Part shown: positions 23,036 through 34,990 of the stretch, in pieces
Layout of the letters: each line of letters starts with the position of its first letter
How positions within the stretch are numbered: the stretch's first letter is position 1
NCBI GenBank assembly: GCA_028023455.1
Contig: JAQFVV010012977.1
Location: forward strand, 158,001-222,000
DNA length: 64,000 nucleotides
Direction of reading: 5' to 3'
From: Epiperipatus broadwayi
Taxonomy: Eukaryota; Onychophora; Udeonychophora; Euonychophora; Peripatidae
Made by a program: the position numbers and the translations under genes
Notes under the pieces: model-generated
What the model was told of the DNA's origin: nothing
Databases searched by the model: none
Seen by the model: only the letters and a program-made list of their open reading frames with translations

Positions 23036-24123
23036 ACGTATCTTACGGCATTTAAAAATAAATCATAAATGCTATTTGCAAAAAGAAAGCTTATTCCTGT
23101 CTTCAACAGTATATACTAAATCAGTATTTTAAAAAACAATATTTAAAAACTATAATGCTATAAATCAGACATTGTAACGTAACATTAAACAGCCTAAAAT
23201 GCTACAATGGAAAAAAGTGCGGGAAAAGAAAAAAAAGCAAAAGAAGCTAATAGTGAAAATTAAAAAAATTACACAATCCTTTAAAATAAATCAAAAACGG
23301 TAATTTATAGAGTGATAATCAAACATTGTAATTGTAAATCTCAAAAAAATTAACTTATGTTAAGGCATTTTTTTAAAAAAAATCGTAAATGATATTTACA
23401 AAAACCCTTTAAAATATAGCGATCACTAGAAAAATAATAAATGCTATTTTAAAAAGCTCAGTCCGGTCTAGCAACGCTATATACTAAATCAGTATTATAA
23501 TTTTAAAAAATTATATTGGTAAATGTGAAATGACGGGAACACCCATCACTTTCAACACTATCAACAAATAAAAAACCTAATTAACTTATTTTTAAAAATA
23601 TATTTTACATTTGGCTTTGGGATTATCCCTCTAACTAAGAGTTATAATAATGAATCACAAATCTGAATAATAGACAGTTAGCATTTATTTAAGTAATTTT
23701 TTACCAATATTTTAAGAATTTTAAAAAAATTACCAACATTCTCAATCGGATGGATGCTCGTCGTTCAGGCTAAATTTGGTTCTTCCTAGATCTCTTCTTC
23801 ATTACTGCAACAGCACAAGCCATCAACAAATTATACTTTTAAGATTTAGGTTTATTACTGTAAAGAAGATGCCAGTAAAATTAATTTATTCAGGAAATAT
23901 CGCAGCTTGATATGGTCTCTTTCAAATTTATTTTTAAAACTGTGTATTTAAGTCTCACACAAATAACAGCAGGTATGTATGACGTAAGATAATTTCCAAG
24001 AATTAGAGTTTAGGATGGGCCTTTGTCTTACTAAGATAAAAGTGTTAAGTTAAACTTTCAAATTTAAAAAAACAACAACTGTAAACCAGCTAATGGACTT
24101 TTATGCTTCAAGCCTAACATCAT

Positions 24124-24796
24124 TACGTATGTAATCTTATAATAATGTATTTTGATATATAATAACGTATGTGTATGTGCACACATCTAATATATAAATA
24201 TATTTATTTATATATTAGATGTGCGCATATACACGTAAACATACGTTATTATACATCAAAATTCATTATTATAGGATTATACACATGGCCTGGGATGGGT
24301 TTGAATTTGACAAACAGGCCTACTATGATACTTAAAAGGTGAAACGGAATGATAGACAGAATTAGCAACAATAAGTGAATATAAAGAATATATTTTATTA
24401 GTCATTCATATACCCATTTTCAAATCATATGATCACATGAACACACACCCTTTATATTTCTTTTTTTTTTTTTTAATATTAATGAATGAAAAGGTCTCTT
24501 TTTTGTTTTTGCAATATTTTCGGAATAAATATATATGAGTACAAGTTGTGACTTGTAATATGTTACAGTGCGATTATATTTTTAAATCATTAATTTATTT
24601 TTATATTTTTTATAATAAATTACCAAATAATTTTACTTGTGTCTTTAAAGTGTTAAAACTAAAATCTTAAAAGTAATACATGTATCGGCATACACACATA
24701 TATATATGAGTACAAGTTGTGACGTATAATATGTTACAGTGCGATTATATTTTTAAATCATTAATTTATTATAAATTTTTACCCCTCTTTTGCATT
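24124..24796. other. Central loop of the foldback element
   Basis: A 673-bp non-coding spacer. It contains a near-perfect smaller palindrome (about 24160-24262, centred on TATATAAATATATTTATT) and a direct repeat: GAGTACAAGTTGTGAC at 24537 and 24707, each followed by GTTACAGTGCGATTATATTT. No ORF. Confidence 0.8.
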
Positions 24797-25887
24797 TGAT
24801 GACTAGTTAGGCTTGAGGCATAAAAGTCTATTTGCTGGTTTACAGTTGCTTTTTTTTAAATTTGAAAGTTTAACTTAACACTTTTATCGTAGTAAGAGAA
24901 AGGCCCATCCCAAACTCTAATTCCGGGAAATTATCTTATGTCATACATACCAGCTCTTATTTGTGTGAGACCCAAATACACAGTTTTAAAAATAAATTTG
25001 AAAGAGACCATATCAAGCTGCGATATTTCCTGAATAAATTAATTTTACTGGCATCTTCTTTACAGTAATAAACCTAAATCTTAAAAGTATAATTTGTTGA
25101 TGGCTTGTGCTGTTGCATAATGAAGAAGATCTAGGAAGAACCAAATTTAGCCTGAGCGACGACTCATCCATCCGATTGAGAATGTTGGTAATTTTTTTAA
25201 AATTCTTAAAATATTGGTAAAAAATTACTTAAATAAATGCTAACTGTCTATTATTCAGATTTGTGATTCATTATTATAACTCTTAGTTAGAGGGATAATC
25301 CCAAAGCCAAATGTAAAATATATTTTTAAAAATAAGTTAATTAGGTTTTTTATTTGTTGATAGTGTTGAAAGTGATGGGTGTTCCCGCCATTTCACATTT
25401 ACCAATATAATTTTTTAAAATTATAATACTGATTTAGTATATAGCGTTGCTAGACCGGACTGAGCTTTTTAAAATAGCATTTATTATTTTTCTAGTGATC
25501 GCTATATTTTAAAGGGTTTTTGTAAATATCATTTACGATTTTTTTTTTAAAAATGCCTTAACATAAGTTAATTTTTTTGAGATTTACAATTACAATGTTT
25601 GATTATCACTCTATAAATTACCGTTTTTGATTTATTTTAAAGGATTGTGTAATTTTTTTTAATTTTCACTATTAGCTTCTTTTGCTTTTTTTTCTTTTCC
25701 CGCACTTTTTTCCATTGTAGCATTTTAGGCTGTTTAATGTTACGTTACAATGTCTGATTTATAGCATTATAGTTTTTAAATATTGTTTTTTAAAATACTG
25801 ATTTAGTATATACTGTTGAAGACAGGAATAAGCTTTCTTTTTGCAAATAGCATTTATGATTTATTTTTAAATGCCGTAAGATACGTT

Positions 25888-28216
25888 AATTTTTTGAGAT
25901 TTACTATTACAATGCTTGGATTTATAGTGTTTTTGATTTTTTGAGATTTAGTATTACAATGCTTAGATTTATAGCGTTTTTAATTTTTTGAGATTTGCTA
26001 TCAATGCTTGGAATGCTTAGATTTATAGTGTTTTTAATTTTTTGAGATTTGCTATCAATGCTTGGATTTATAGCATTTTTGATTTTTTGAGATTTGCTAT
26101 TACAATGCTTAGATTTATAGCGTTTTTAATTTTTTGAGATTTGCTATTACAATGCTTAGATTTATAGCATTTTTAATTTTTTGAGATTTGCTATTACAAT
26201 GCTTAGATTTATAGCATTTTTGATTGTTTGAGATTTGCTATTACAATGCTTAGGTTTATAGCGTTTTTAATTTTTTGAGATTTGCTATTACAATGCTTAG
26301 ATTTATAGCATTTTTAATTGTTTGAGATTTGCTATTACAATGCTTAGGTTTATAGCGTTGTTAATTTTTTGAGATTTGCTATTACAATGCTTAGATTTAT
26401 AGCGTTTTTAATTTTTGAGATTTGCTATTACAATGCTTAGATTTATAGCGTTTTTAATTTTTTGACATTTGCTATTACAATGCTTGGATTTATAGTGTTT
26501 TTGATTTTTTAATTTTTTGAGATTTGCTATTACAATGCTTAGATTTATAGCATTTTTAATTGTTTGAGATTTGCTATTACAATGCTTAGATTTATAGCGT
26601 TTTTAATTTTTTGAGATTTGCTATTACAATGCTTAGATTTATAGCATTTTTAATTTTTTGAGATTTGCTATTACAATGCTTAGATTTATAGCATTTTTGA
26701 TTGTTTGAGATTTGCTATTACAATGCTTAGGTTTATAGCGTTTTTAATTTTTTGAGATTTGCTATTACAATGCTTAGATTTATAGCATTTTTAATTGTTT
26801 GAGATTTGCTATTACAATGCTTAGGTTTATAGCGTTTTTAATTTTTTGAGATTTGCTATTACAATGCTTAGATTTATAGCGTTTTTAATTTTTGAGATTT
26901 GCTATTACAATGCTTAGATTTATAGCGTTTTTAATTTTTTGACATTTGCTATTACAATGCTTGGATTTATAGTGTTTTTGATTTTTTAATTTTTTGAGAT
27001 TTGCTATTACAATGCTTAGATTTATAGCATTTTTAATTGTTTGAGATTTGCTATTACAATGCTTAGGTTTATAGCGTTTTTAATTTTTTGAGATTTGCTA
27101 TTACAATGCTTAGATTTATAGCATTTTTAATTTTTTGAGATTTGCTATTACAATGCTTAGATTTATAGCATTTTTGATTGTTTGAGATTTGCTATTACAA
27201 TGCTTAGGTTTATAGCGTTTTTAATTTTTTGAGATTTGCTATTACAATGCTTAGATTTATAGCATTTTTAATTTTTTGAGATTTGCTATTACAATGCTTA
27301 GATTTATAGCATTTTTGATTGTTTGAGATTTGCTATTACAATGCTTAGGTTTATAGCGTTTTTAATTTTTTGAGATTTGCTATTACAATGCTTAGATTTA
27401 TAGCATTTTTAATTGTTTGAGATTTGCTATTACAATGCTTAGGTTTATAGCGTTTTTAATTTTTTGAGATTTGCTATTACAATGCTTAGATTTATAGCGT
27501 TTTTAATTTTTTGAGATTTGCTATTACAATGCTTAGATTTTAGCTTTAATTTTGAGATCTGCTATTACAATGCTTAGATTTATAGCGTTTTTAATTTTTT
27601 GACATTTGCTATTACAATGCTTGGATTTATAGTGTTTTTGATTTTTTAATTTTTTGAGATTTGCTATTACAATGCTTAGATTTATAGCATTTTTAATTTT
27701 TTGAGATTTGCTATTACAATGCTTAGGTTTATAGCGTTTTTAATTTTTTGAGATTTGCTATTACAATGCTTAGATTTATAGCATTTTTAATTTTTGAGAT
27801 TTGCTATTACAATGCTTAGATTTATAGCATTTTTGATTGTTTGAGATTTGCTATTACAATGCTTAGGTTTATAGCGTTTTTAATTTTTTGAGATTTGCTA
27901 TTACAATGCTTAGATTTATAGCATTTTTAATTTTTTGAGATTTGCTATTACAATGCTTAGATTTATAGCATTTTTGATTGTTTGAGATTTGCTATTACAA
28001 TGCTTAGGTTTATAGCGTTTTTAATTTTTTGAGATTTGCTATTACAATGCTTAGATTTATAGCATTTTTAATTGTTTGAGATTTGCTATTACAATGCTTA
28101 GGTTTATAGCGTTTTTAATTTTTTGAGATTTGCTATTACAATGCTTAGATTTATAGCGTTTTTAATTTTTTGACATTTGCTATCAATGCTTGGATTTATA
28201 GCATTTATGATTTTTT
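25888..28216. repeat. 47-bp tandem array, right foldback arm (about 49 units)
   Basis: Reverse complement of the left array unit (GAGATTTGCTATTACAATGC then TTAGATTTATAGCG). It is about 830 bp longer than the left array. Multi-unit blocks repeat, marked by TTAGGTTTATAG variants and TTGTTTGAG in place of TTTTTTGAG, indicating higher-order expansion confined to this arm. Confidence 0.95.
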
Positions 28217-28846
28217 AAAAAGATTGATATAGATAACGTGTATTCAAGATCTTTACCGCCTTTTTGGTCTCGTGATTCCATTTCTATAAGTGAATGAAAA
28301 TATAATTATTGCTTAAAATCTTTTCATCATTATTTTTTAGCATTCAGATTTTATAAGTTATAATCTTTTGGCATATACGATTTTGTGTTTTAATATTTTA
28401 ATCACGTGATTTTTTTTTAATTAAAATTGCTATTTTTGTGTTTTAATATTTTAATCACGTGATTTTTTTATGAAAATTGTGATTTTTATGTTTTACCATT
28501 TTAGTCCGATTTTTTTTTTTTTCCTACGAAAATGGCCATTTTGAGCAATGTCATTTATCGGTTGGATGGTTCAGCATGGTTTGGGAGGTTCTTGTAATTC
28601 AAAATGGCGGCCATGAGCTAGAAAGTATTCAAAATAGCATGAATGAATTGCATTTATATAAGATATTACAGCAATGCAAAGTAAGTGGTGAATTTGGTAA
28701 TATTTCTGAAGTAATTCATTTGTTAAATCAGTAGTGGAGTTCTAACCTCAGTATATTACATAATATTAATGATAAAGAATATTTATATTTATAGACCGAG
28801 AGAAAAGTAAAAAAAAGTTTTAGGAGACAAAATGTGAACATGTTAG

Positions 28847-29433
28847 CAGTATGAGATAGTGTGGATAGTTGAGGGTCATGTGAAAGTCTGAATTCAAACC
28901 CCCTATATATTACATATTGGAATGCAAGTAAGACAAAAGCCTGTACTGCAGATGAAATTCAAATATTAAAAATATAGTGCTTTAAGGTCTGTCCATCCAT
29001 TGTATATGTATTTAAATGGATTATGTCCTGTACATGAGTAGTCAGAGTGACTCATGCTCAACATGGGTAGGATGAGAAGGTTGGCACCAATGTGAGCTTT
29101 GAGTGTTCCCTCATCAGATTTTCAAGGAAATGGAAGGCTGAAGAGTTGTGGGGTGGAATCGATTGAAGCCTATCCATTAAAGTATAAAGATTGGGTATCT
29201 TAATATAAGCTGAGCATTGATTGTAATGGAGATGATAATCTGAACCAACTGACTAGTGCTGGTTTAGCACAAAATATGTATATTGGTGATTATTTATCCT
29301 TTCGACATGTGTGTGATCAAGTGTATCAGCAGTATAAGATAGTGTGGATAATTGAGGGCCATGTGAAAATCTGAGTTGAAATTCCCTATATATTACATAC
29401 TGAAGTGCAAGTATGATAAAAGCCTGTACTGCA
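28847..29433 (+). mobile_element. Retrozyme-like element with 104-bp direct repeats and hammerhead
   Basis: Direct repeats at 28847-28950 and 29330-29433 (period 483 bp) start CAGTATGAGATAGTGTGGAT and end GCCTGTACTGCA. The hammerhead lies just upstream of the second repeat (29231-29298). Each repeat contains a TGAATTCAAACCCC-type B-box-like sequence and, 25-30 bp earlier, TAGTTGAGGG, which resembles an A box. No ORF. Tandem dimer-like structure plus a hammerhead is the retrozyme layout, in which a circularised RNA is the presumed replication intermediate. Confidence 0.65.
29231..29298 (+). ncRNA. Hammerhead ribozyme, decayed core
   Basis: Stem I strand AATCTGAACCAA, core CTGACTA (mutated from CTGATGA) at 29249-29255, perfect stem II GTGCT-GGTTT-AGCAC, then AAAATATGTA and TATTGGTGATTATT. 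ACCAA/UUGGU and AATC/GATT still pair in stem I. Two core differences make activity unlikely. Confidence 0.6.
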
Positions 29434-29593
29434 TAAAAAATTCATATATTGAAATTTTGTTTATTGTTATAAATAATGAAGTTTTATGCATATTAATTGA
29501 TTAAAATTGTCATGGTCACCCATTTCTATAATCTTGAATATTTAATATTCTTTCAACCCATTGATTTTTTAAACCAATATATATATATATATA

Positions 29594-32300
29594 TGTCCAC
29601 AGATGGCGTCCTACCAAGACTGCCAATCAAGCGTATGTTTTGTTTACATAAACGTCAGAGTAGTTAGTATTCACTATCTCTAACTATAATTCCACTTTCA
29701 GATCATGATTTCAAGCTATTTGCTATCGTCAGTGAAAGACAGGAATAAAGAAACTAGATCTGAATACAAACTCTGAGCGTTTATGAAACAATTTCTATTC
29801 AGCTTGCAAGCGTGAATTTTTTAGACACGTAATGTCTTCAAACTCAGCATAGCAAACCAGATAGCTGCATGGGTCTGATCTCAGTTCAGCATCACCACAT
29901 AGTAGAAGCCTCTGCAATCTATATCATTGCAAGAAAGACCTCAAAGGTACATTTATGATAAACAAAAATGCAAGTTAAAAAACTTGCTAACGCTTGTATT
30001 TATGTCCACAGATGGCGTCCTACCAAGACTGCCAATCAAGCGTATGTTTTGTTTTACATAAACGTCAGAGTAGTTAGTATTCACTATCTCTAACTATAAT
30101 TCCACTTTCAGATCATGATTTCAAGCTATTTGCTATCGTCAGTGAAAGACAGGAATAAAGAAACTAGATCTGAATACAAACTCTGAGCGTTTATGAAACA
30201 ATTTCTATTCAGCTTGCAAGCGTGAATTTTTTAGACACGTAATGTCTTCAAACTCAGCATAGCAAACCAGATAGCTACATGGGTCTGATCTCAGTTCAGC
30301 ATCACCACATAGTAGAAGCCTCTGCAATCTATATCATTGCAAGAAAGACCTCAAAGGTACATTTATGATAAACAAAAATGCAAGTTAAAAAAACTTGCTA
30401 ACGCTTGTATTTATGTCCACAGATGGCGTCCTACCAAGACTGCCAATCAAGCTTATGTTTTGTTTACATAAACGTCAGAGTAGTTAGTATTCACTATCTC
30501 TAACTATAATTCCACTTTCAGATCATGATTTCAAGCTATTTGCTATCGTCAGTGAAAGACAGGAATAAAGAAACTAGATCTGAATACAAACTCTGAGCGT
30601 TTATGAAACAATTTCTATTCAGCTTGCAAGCGTGAATTTTTTAGACACGTAATGTCTTCAAACTCTGCATAGCAAACCAGATAGCTACATGGGTCTGATC
30701 TCAGTTCAGCATCACCACATAGTAGAAGCCTCTGCAATCTATATCATTGCAAGAAAGACCTCAAAGGTACATTTATGATAAACAAAAATGCAAGTTAAAA
30801 AACTTGCTAACGCTTGTATTTATGTCCACAGATGGCGTCCTACCAAGACTGCCAATCAAGCGTATGTTTTGTTTACATAAACGTCAGAGTAGTTAGTATT
30901 CACTATCTCTAACTATAATTCCACTTTCAGATCATGATTTCAAGCTATTTGCTATCGTCAGTGAAAGACAGGAATAAAGAAACTAGATCTGAATACAAAC
31001 TCTGAGCGTTTATGAAACAATTTCTATTCAGCTTGCAAGCGTGAATTTTTTAACTTGCATTTTTGTTTATCATAAATGTACCTTTGAGGTCTTTCTTGCA
31101 ATGATATAGATTGCAGAGGCTTCTACTATGTGGTGATGCTGAACTGAGATCAGACCCATATAGCTATCTGGTTTGCTATGCTGAGTTTGAAGACATTACG
31201 TGTCTAAAAAATTCACGCTTGCAAGCTGAATAGAAATTGTTTCATAAACGCTCAGAGTTTGTATTCAGATCTAGTTTCGTTATTCCTGTCTTTCACTGAC
31301 GATAGCAAATAGCTTGAAATCATGATCTGAAAGTGGAATTATAGTTAGAGATAGTGAATACTAACTACTCTGACGTTTATGTAAACAAAACATACGCTTG
31401 ATTGGCAGTCTTGGCAGGACGCCATCTGTGGACATAAATACAAGCGTTAGCAAGTTTTTTAACTTGCATTTTTGTTTATCATAAATGTACCTTTGAGGTC
31501 TTTCTTGCAATGATATAGATTGCAGAGGTTTCTACTATGTGGTGATGCTGAACTGAGATCAGACCCATGTAGCTATCTGGTTTGCTATGCTGAGTTTGAA
31601 GACATTACGTGTCTAAAAAATTCACGCTTGCAAGCTGAATAGAAATTGTTTCATAAACGCTCAGAGTTTGTATTCAGATCTAGTTTCTTTATTCCTGTCT
31701 TTCACTGACGATAGCAAATAGCTTGAAATCATGATCTGAAAGTGGAATTATAGTTAGAGATAGTGAATACTAACTACTCTGACGTTTATGTAAACAAAAC
31801 ATACGCTTGATTGGCAGTCTTGGTAGGACGCCATCTGTGGACATAAATACAAGCGTTAGCAAGTTTTTTAACTTGCATTTTTGTTTATCATAAATGTACC
31901 TTTGAGGTCTTTCTTGCAATGATATAGATTGCAGAGGCTTCTACTATGTGGTGATGCTGAACTGAGATCAGACCCATGTAGCTATCTGGTTTGCTATGCT
32001 GAGTTTGAAGACATTACGTGTCTAAAAAATTCACGCTTGCAAGCTGAATAGAAATTGTTTCATAAACGCTCAGAGTTTGTATTCAGATCTAGTTTCTTTA
32101 TTCCTGTCTTTCACTGACGATAGCAAATAGCTTGAAATCATGATCTGAAAGTGGAATTATAGTTAGAGATAGTGAATACTAACTACTCTGACGTTTATGT
32201 AAACAAAACATACGCTTGATTGGCAGTCTTGGTAGGACGCCATCTGTGGACATAAATACAAGCGTTAGCAAGTTTTTTAACTTGCATTTTTGTTTATCAT
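29594..32300. repeat. Palindrome of near-identical 409-bp units (about 3.6 forward, about 3 inverted)
   Basis: TGTCCACAGATGGCG recurs at 29594, 30003, 30414 and 30823 (periods 409, 411, 409). The inverted form (GTGGACA) occurs at 31429, 31838 and 32247 (409, 409). Orientation switches at about 31050, where the fourth forward unit breaks off after GCGTGAATTTTTTA. Copies differ by only a few bases. (AT)n runs bound both outer ends. Each unit contains the short inverted repeat GCAAGTTAAAAAACTTGC. No ORF. Possibly a young satellite or a foldback element. Confidence 0.93.
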
Positions 32301-32342
32301 ATATATATATATATATATATATTAACAATTTTGCAGCTAGTA

Positions 32343-32546
32343 TTATTTTATATATATCTTAAATACTAAGTGTTCATTAAAATAATTTAAAGTAAACTCC
32401 AAAGTATAAAGGTAAGGATGAATTGTATTCAAGAATGGCAGAGCAATGCCAAACAACACCAATGGACCGGCATTATTCCTTTGCCATAATACATTAAAGG
32501 CTATATCATCTTGCATGTGGTTGAATACAAAATGTCCCCATTCATT
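32343..32546 (-). CDS. Probable terminal exon of an unidentified host gene
   Basis: The minus strand has a CTTTTCTTTAATCAG acceptor directly before 32546, then 67 open codons to a TAA at 32343-32345. The peptide starts NEWGHFVFNHMQDD, continues IAFNVLWQRNNAG, and has a hydrophobic stretch PLVLFGIALPFLNTIHPYLY that could be a membrane or buried segment. Frame phase 0 matches the donor of the exon at 34143-34220. The last 20 codons run into AT-rich DNA and may be non-homologous or untranslated if the true exon ends earlier. I do not recognise the protein. Seen: acceptor, long open frame with non-random composition. Inferred: last exon. Confidence 0.55.
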   Translation of the reverse strand, partial: NEWGHFVFNHMQDDIAFNVLWQRNNAGPLVLFGIALPFLNTIHPYLYTLEFTLNYFNEHLVFKIYIK

Positions 32547-34142
32547 CTGATTAAAGAAAAGATTTTATTCTTCCAAAAGCATTTTTGTCTACTGTCAAAC
32601 ATTTTATAGAGTAATATAAGAAACAGTCCACTGTGTAGCAATAGTCTATTCATTATTTATGCATAAATGATGAAGAGAATAAGGAAGATTAGATATCATC
32701 CATTTGTAAAGTCAATTGATTTATTATTTTATTCTCCAGCTGAGGAAAGATACTAGGAACAAATCAATATGTGATGGATCCATAGATTGGCTAAAAGCAG
32801 ATATTTAACAAAATGAACTCATTTTGAAAAATTGTAATGTTCTAAAAAATTTTCAGCATCAATTGGGTTTATATTTTAATCTGATATATGCATATAATTC
32901 TCACCACCAGGATTAACTGATCACAAATGACTATAACCATTCAAACTCCAAAAGAAAAACAACACATAAAAAATAATAAAGAATGCATTAAAGATTAATT
33001 TTAGAACTACATAAATCAAGCTGTGGAATGTCACATGTCAAGTACCCTGATCCATTATGTACAATGTTGTCCTTTAACTTCAGAAACAATGTTTTTTTTA
33101 AAAAATACTTCAATTCCATGTTTAATTGTAAGCCTCTAATGTACTTCATTGTCCATCGTGTTTTTCTCAAGAAAACAAGCAATATAGCACTTCTTTAGAA
33201 TGACTTTGAGAAAATCTTCTAAGGAATGTAAATCTCCCCCCCCCCAAAAAAAAAACATACTCAAGTTAATTGTAATCCACTCTTTTAAAAATTATCTGAA
33301 GGTATGGTGTTTTTATATTAATTATTTAGAGGATTATTTCCCTCATCTAATATTAAATGTCTTTAGAAAAAATGTAAACTTTAATTAAACTTTCAAAATA
33401 CATCCAATTATTGATAATAGCACCCAGGATTAATATATAACACAATGTTTTGAGTGGTATTATTCTCCTCTCTTCAGGTGCTGTTGGCCTAATCATTAAC
33501 AGCATTAGGATGACAATCAAACTTGGACCTTCAGATTAATGAATATTAAATTAACAATCTAACCAATTTATGTTACATTATCCTAAATTCAGTATTCACA
33601 AATCTATCAGTCAAGTCTGAATTCCATGCATGAATTGTCACAGGTCAGGGCTGCAACAACTAAAGAAGAGAGAAATACCATTCAAACTGTTGTGTTATAT
33701 GTTAACCTGTGTAATACTATTACCAGTTGAATGGATTTGAGAGATTTAAATAAAGTCTAAAAATGTTCTAAAGACATTCAATATTTAATATTAAATTATG
33801 GTAATAGTCACACAATGATTAATATACTTCTAGAAAATTTGGTTTTGTTCATTTGTCTGACATATCCTGTCCAATGACATGTAATTTTACAATAGTGCAC
33901 ATACTAGTATCATAGCAAGAAAATTGAAGCACATGGCCCCTGGTTTATATTGACCTTGTATTTTTAACATTTTATAGACCATCCTTAAATGGAACTTAGC
34001 TGTTCAAGTCTCATCTTTATGCAATAAATTACATAAAATAACAACTAATGTAGATGGAATAGTTATTTCATTGTAAAGAAATAAGAGCAGCGGTATTTTG
34101 GAGTCTCAACTGCACCTCAATTCCTAAGTCTCCTCTACTTAC
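32547..34142. other. Putative intron (about 1.6 kb) containing repeat insertions
   Basis: Lies between two phase-compatible minus-strand exons. It holds the inverted SINE-like pair at about 33300-33830. An open frame at 32988-33182 (minus) has no recognised motif and poor splice context. Confidence 0.4.
33300..33830. repeat. Inverted pair of SINE-like repeat copies
   Basis: A minus-oriented piece (about 33310-33490; CTCTTCAGGTGCTG then GGCCTAAT) and a plus-oriented piece (about 33590-33830; GTCACAGGTCAGGGCTGCAA then AAGAAGAGAG) match the family better preserved at 60290-60570. The outer parts mirror each other (ATCTAATATTAAATGTCTTTAG against TTCTAAAGACATTCAATATT, each partial). The tRNA-like head is not recognisable here. 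Confidence 0.55.
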
Positions 34143-34220
34143 AAAGCTATCGACATATTCAAATTGGCTACCATTCTTAAACTGATAATCATCTAAACTA
34201 AAAACGTCTGTCATTACTAG
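34143..34220 (-). CDS. Internal exon of the same unidentified host gene
   Basis: A 78-bp minus-strand exon between a good acceptor (CCTTCGTCATACAG) and a near-consensus donor (GTAAGTAG). It is 26 codons in phase 0 at both ends: LVMTDVFSLDDYQF then KNGSQFEYVDSF. Joined to its neighbours it gives an uninterrupted reading (GWVQ-LVMTDV and YVDSF-NEWGHF). The family is unknown to me. Strong splice signals at both ends plus phase agreement with two other candidates make this the best-supported protein-coding evidence outside transposons in the window. Confidence 0.65.
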
Positions 34221-34990
34221 CTGTATGACGAAGGAAAAGAAAGATATATATTAAGAGAATTGAAATCATATTAAAATTTACATAGTAATAGATTTCCAAA
34301 TATGTTTAAATTTGAAAAACTAAAATGTGATAAATTTTTGATCTTAAACAAAAGAAGTGGATATATTAAGCAGCAACAACAACAAAAACAAATCAAACAT
34401 GATGTTTTATAGATGCGAAGGGTGCACTATACTAATATCATCAACATTATTTAATATTTAGTACGTTATATAATTAAATTCTTATTATATTAAAAAATAT
34501 TTTCCATAATTTTTTTTTTTTTTTGCAAAATTTCAAACGTTTCAGAAGAGCAGATTGGAAAGCATTTTAAGGCATGCCCCAGTTTCCCTACCTTTGTTGT
34601 AGCCTTTTCAAATTTTCTTTAATCAAAAGAAAAATAATCTTTAAGATCTACAAAGAAATCATTTCTTTATGTGATTACTTAAATCATAGTAATCCATTTA
34701 AAAGAAAGCTTTTAGTGTTTAAGATTTTACACCTAAATGATTCAAAGCAAAGCTGAGAGTGACATATAGAAAAAGCCAAAATGGCGGCTAATAAAAAGAA
34801 AAATTACAAAACCTTTCTATTATTAATATATATAATGCAAAAGAATTTTGAGAAAAAAAAGCTTTATGACTTAAACTAGTATTTGGCAAAGAACATGCTC
34901 ATTCTACAGTCATCAGTAATTGATTGACTGATATTGATTTTTGTTATTTATATATGTTTAAAATTTTTAACAACGAACCCTTCATCTCAC

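Larger units (their letters stand above)
21156..28619. mobile_element. 7.5-kb foldback element with tandem arrays inside its arms
   Basis: The left arm (21156-24123) and right arm (24797-28619) are reverse complements in the same order: a terminal block with GGCCGCCATTTTGAATTAC, a 47-bp-unit tandem array, and about 1.09 kb of unique sequence. The inner ends pair at AAGCCTAACATCA / TGATGACTAGTTAGGCTT. The loop is 24124-24796. There is no transposase ORF anywhere. Inverted arms built around internal tandem repeats are the hallmark of Foldback (FB/Galileo-like) elements. The flanks share AGTAT (21149-21153; about 28625-28629), a candidate target duplication. Confidence 0.85.

Noticed and set aside
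29594-32300. Possible hammerhead in the 409-bp unit (CTCTGAGCGTTTATGAAAC)
   Set aside because: CTGAGCG does not fit CUGANGA and there is no stem II between it and GAAAC.
34895-34930. TCATCAG (CTGATGA on minus) at about 34910
   Set aside because: No GAAA or stem II follows; chance heptamer.
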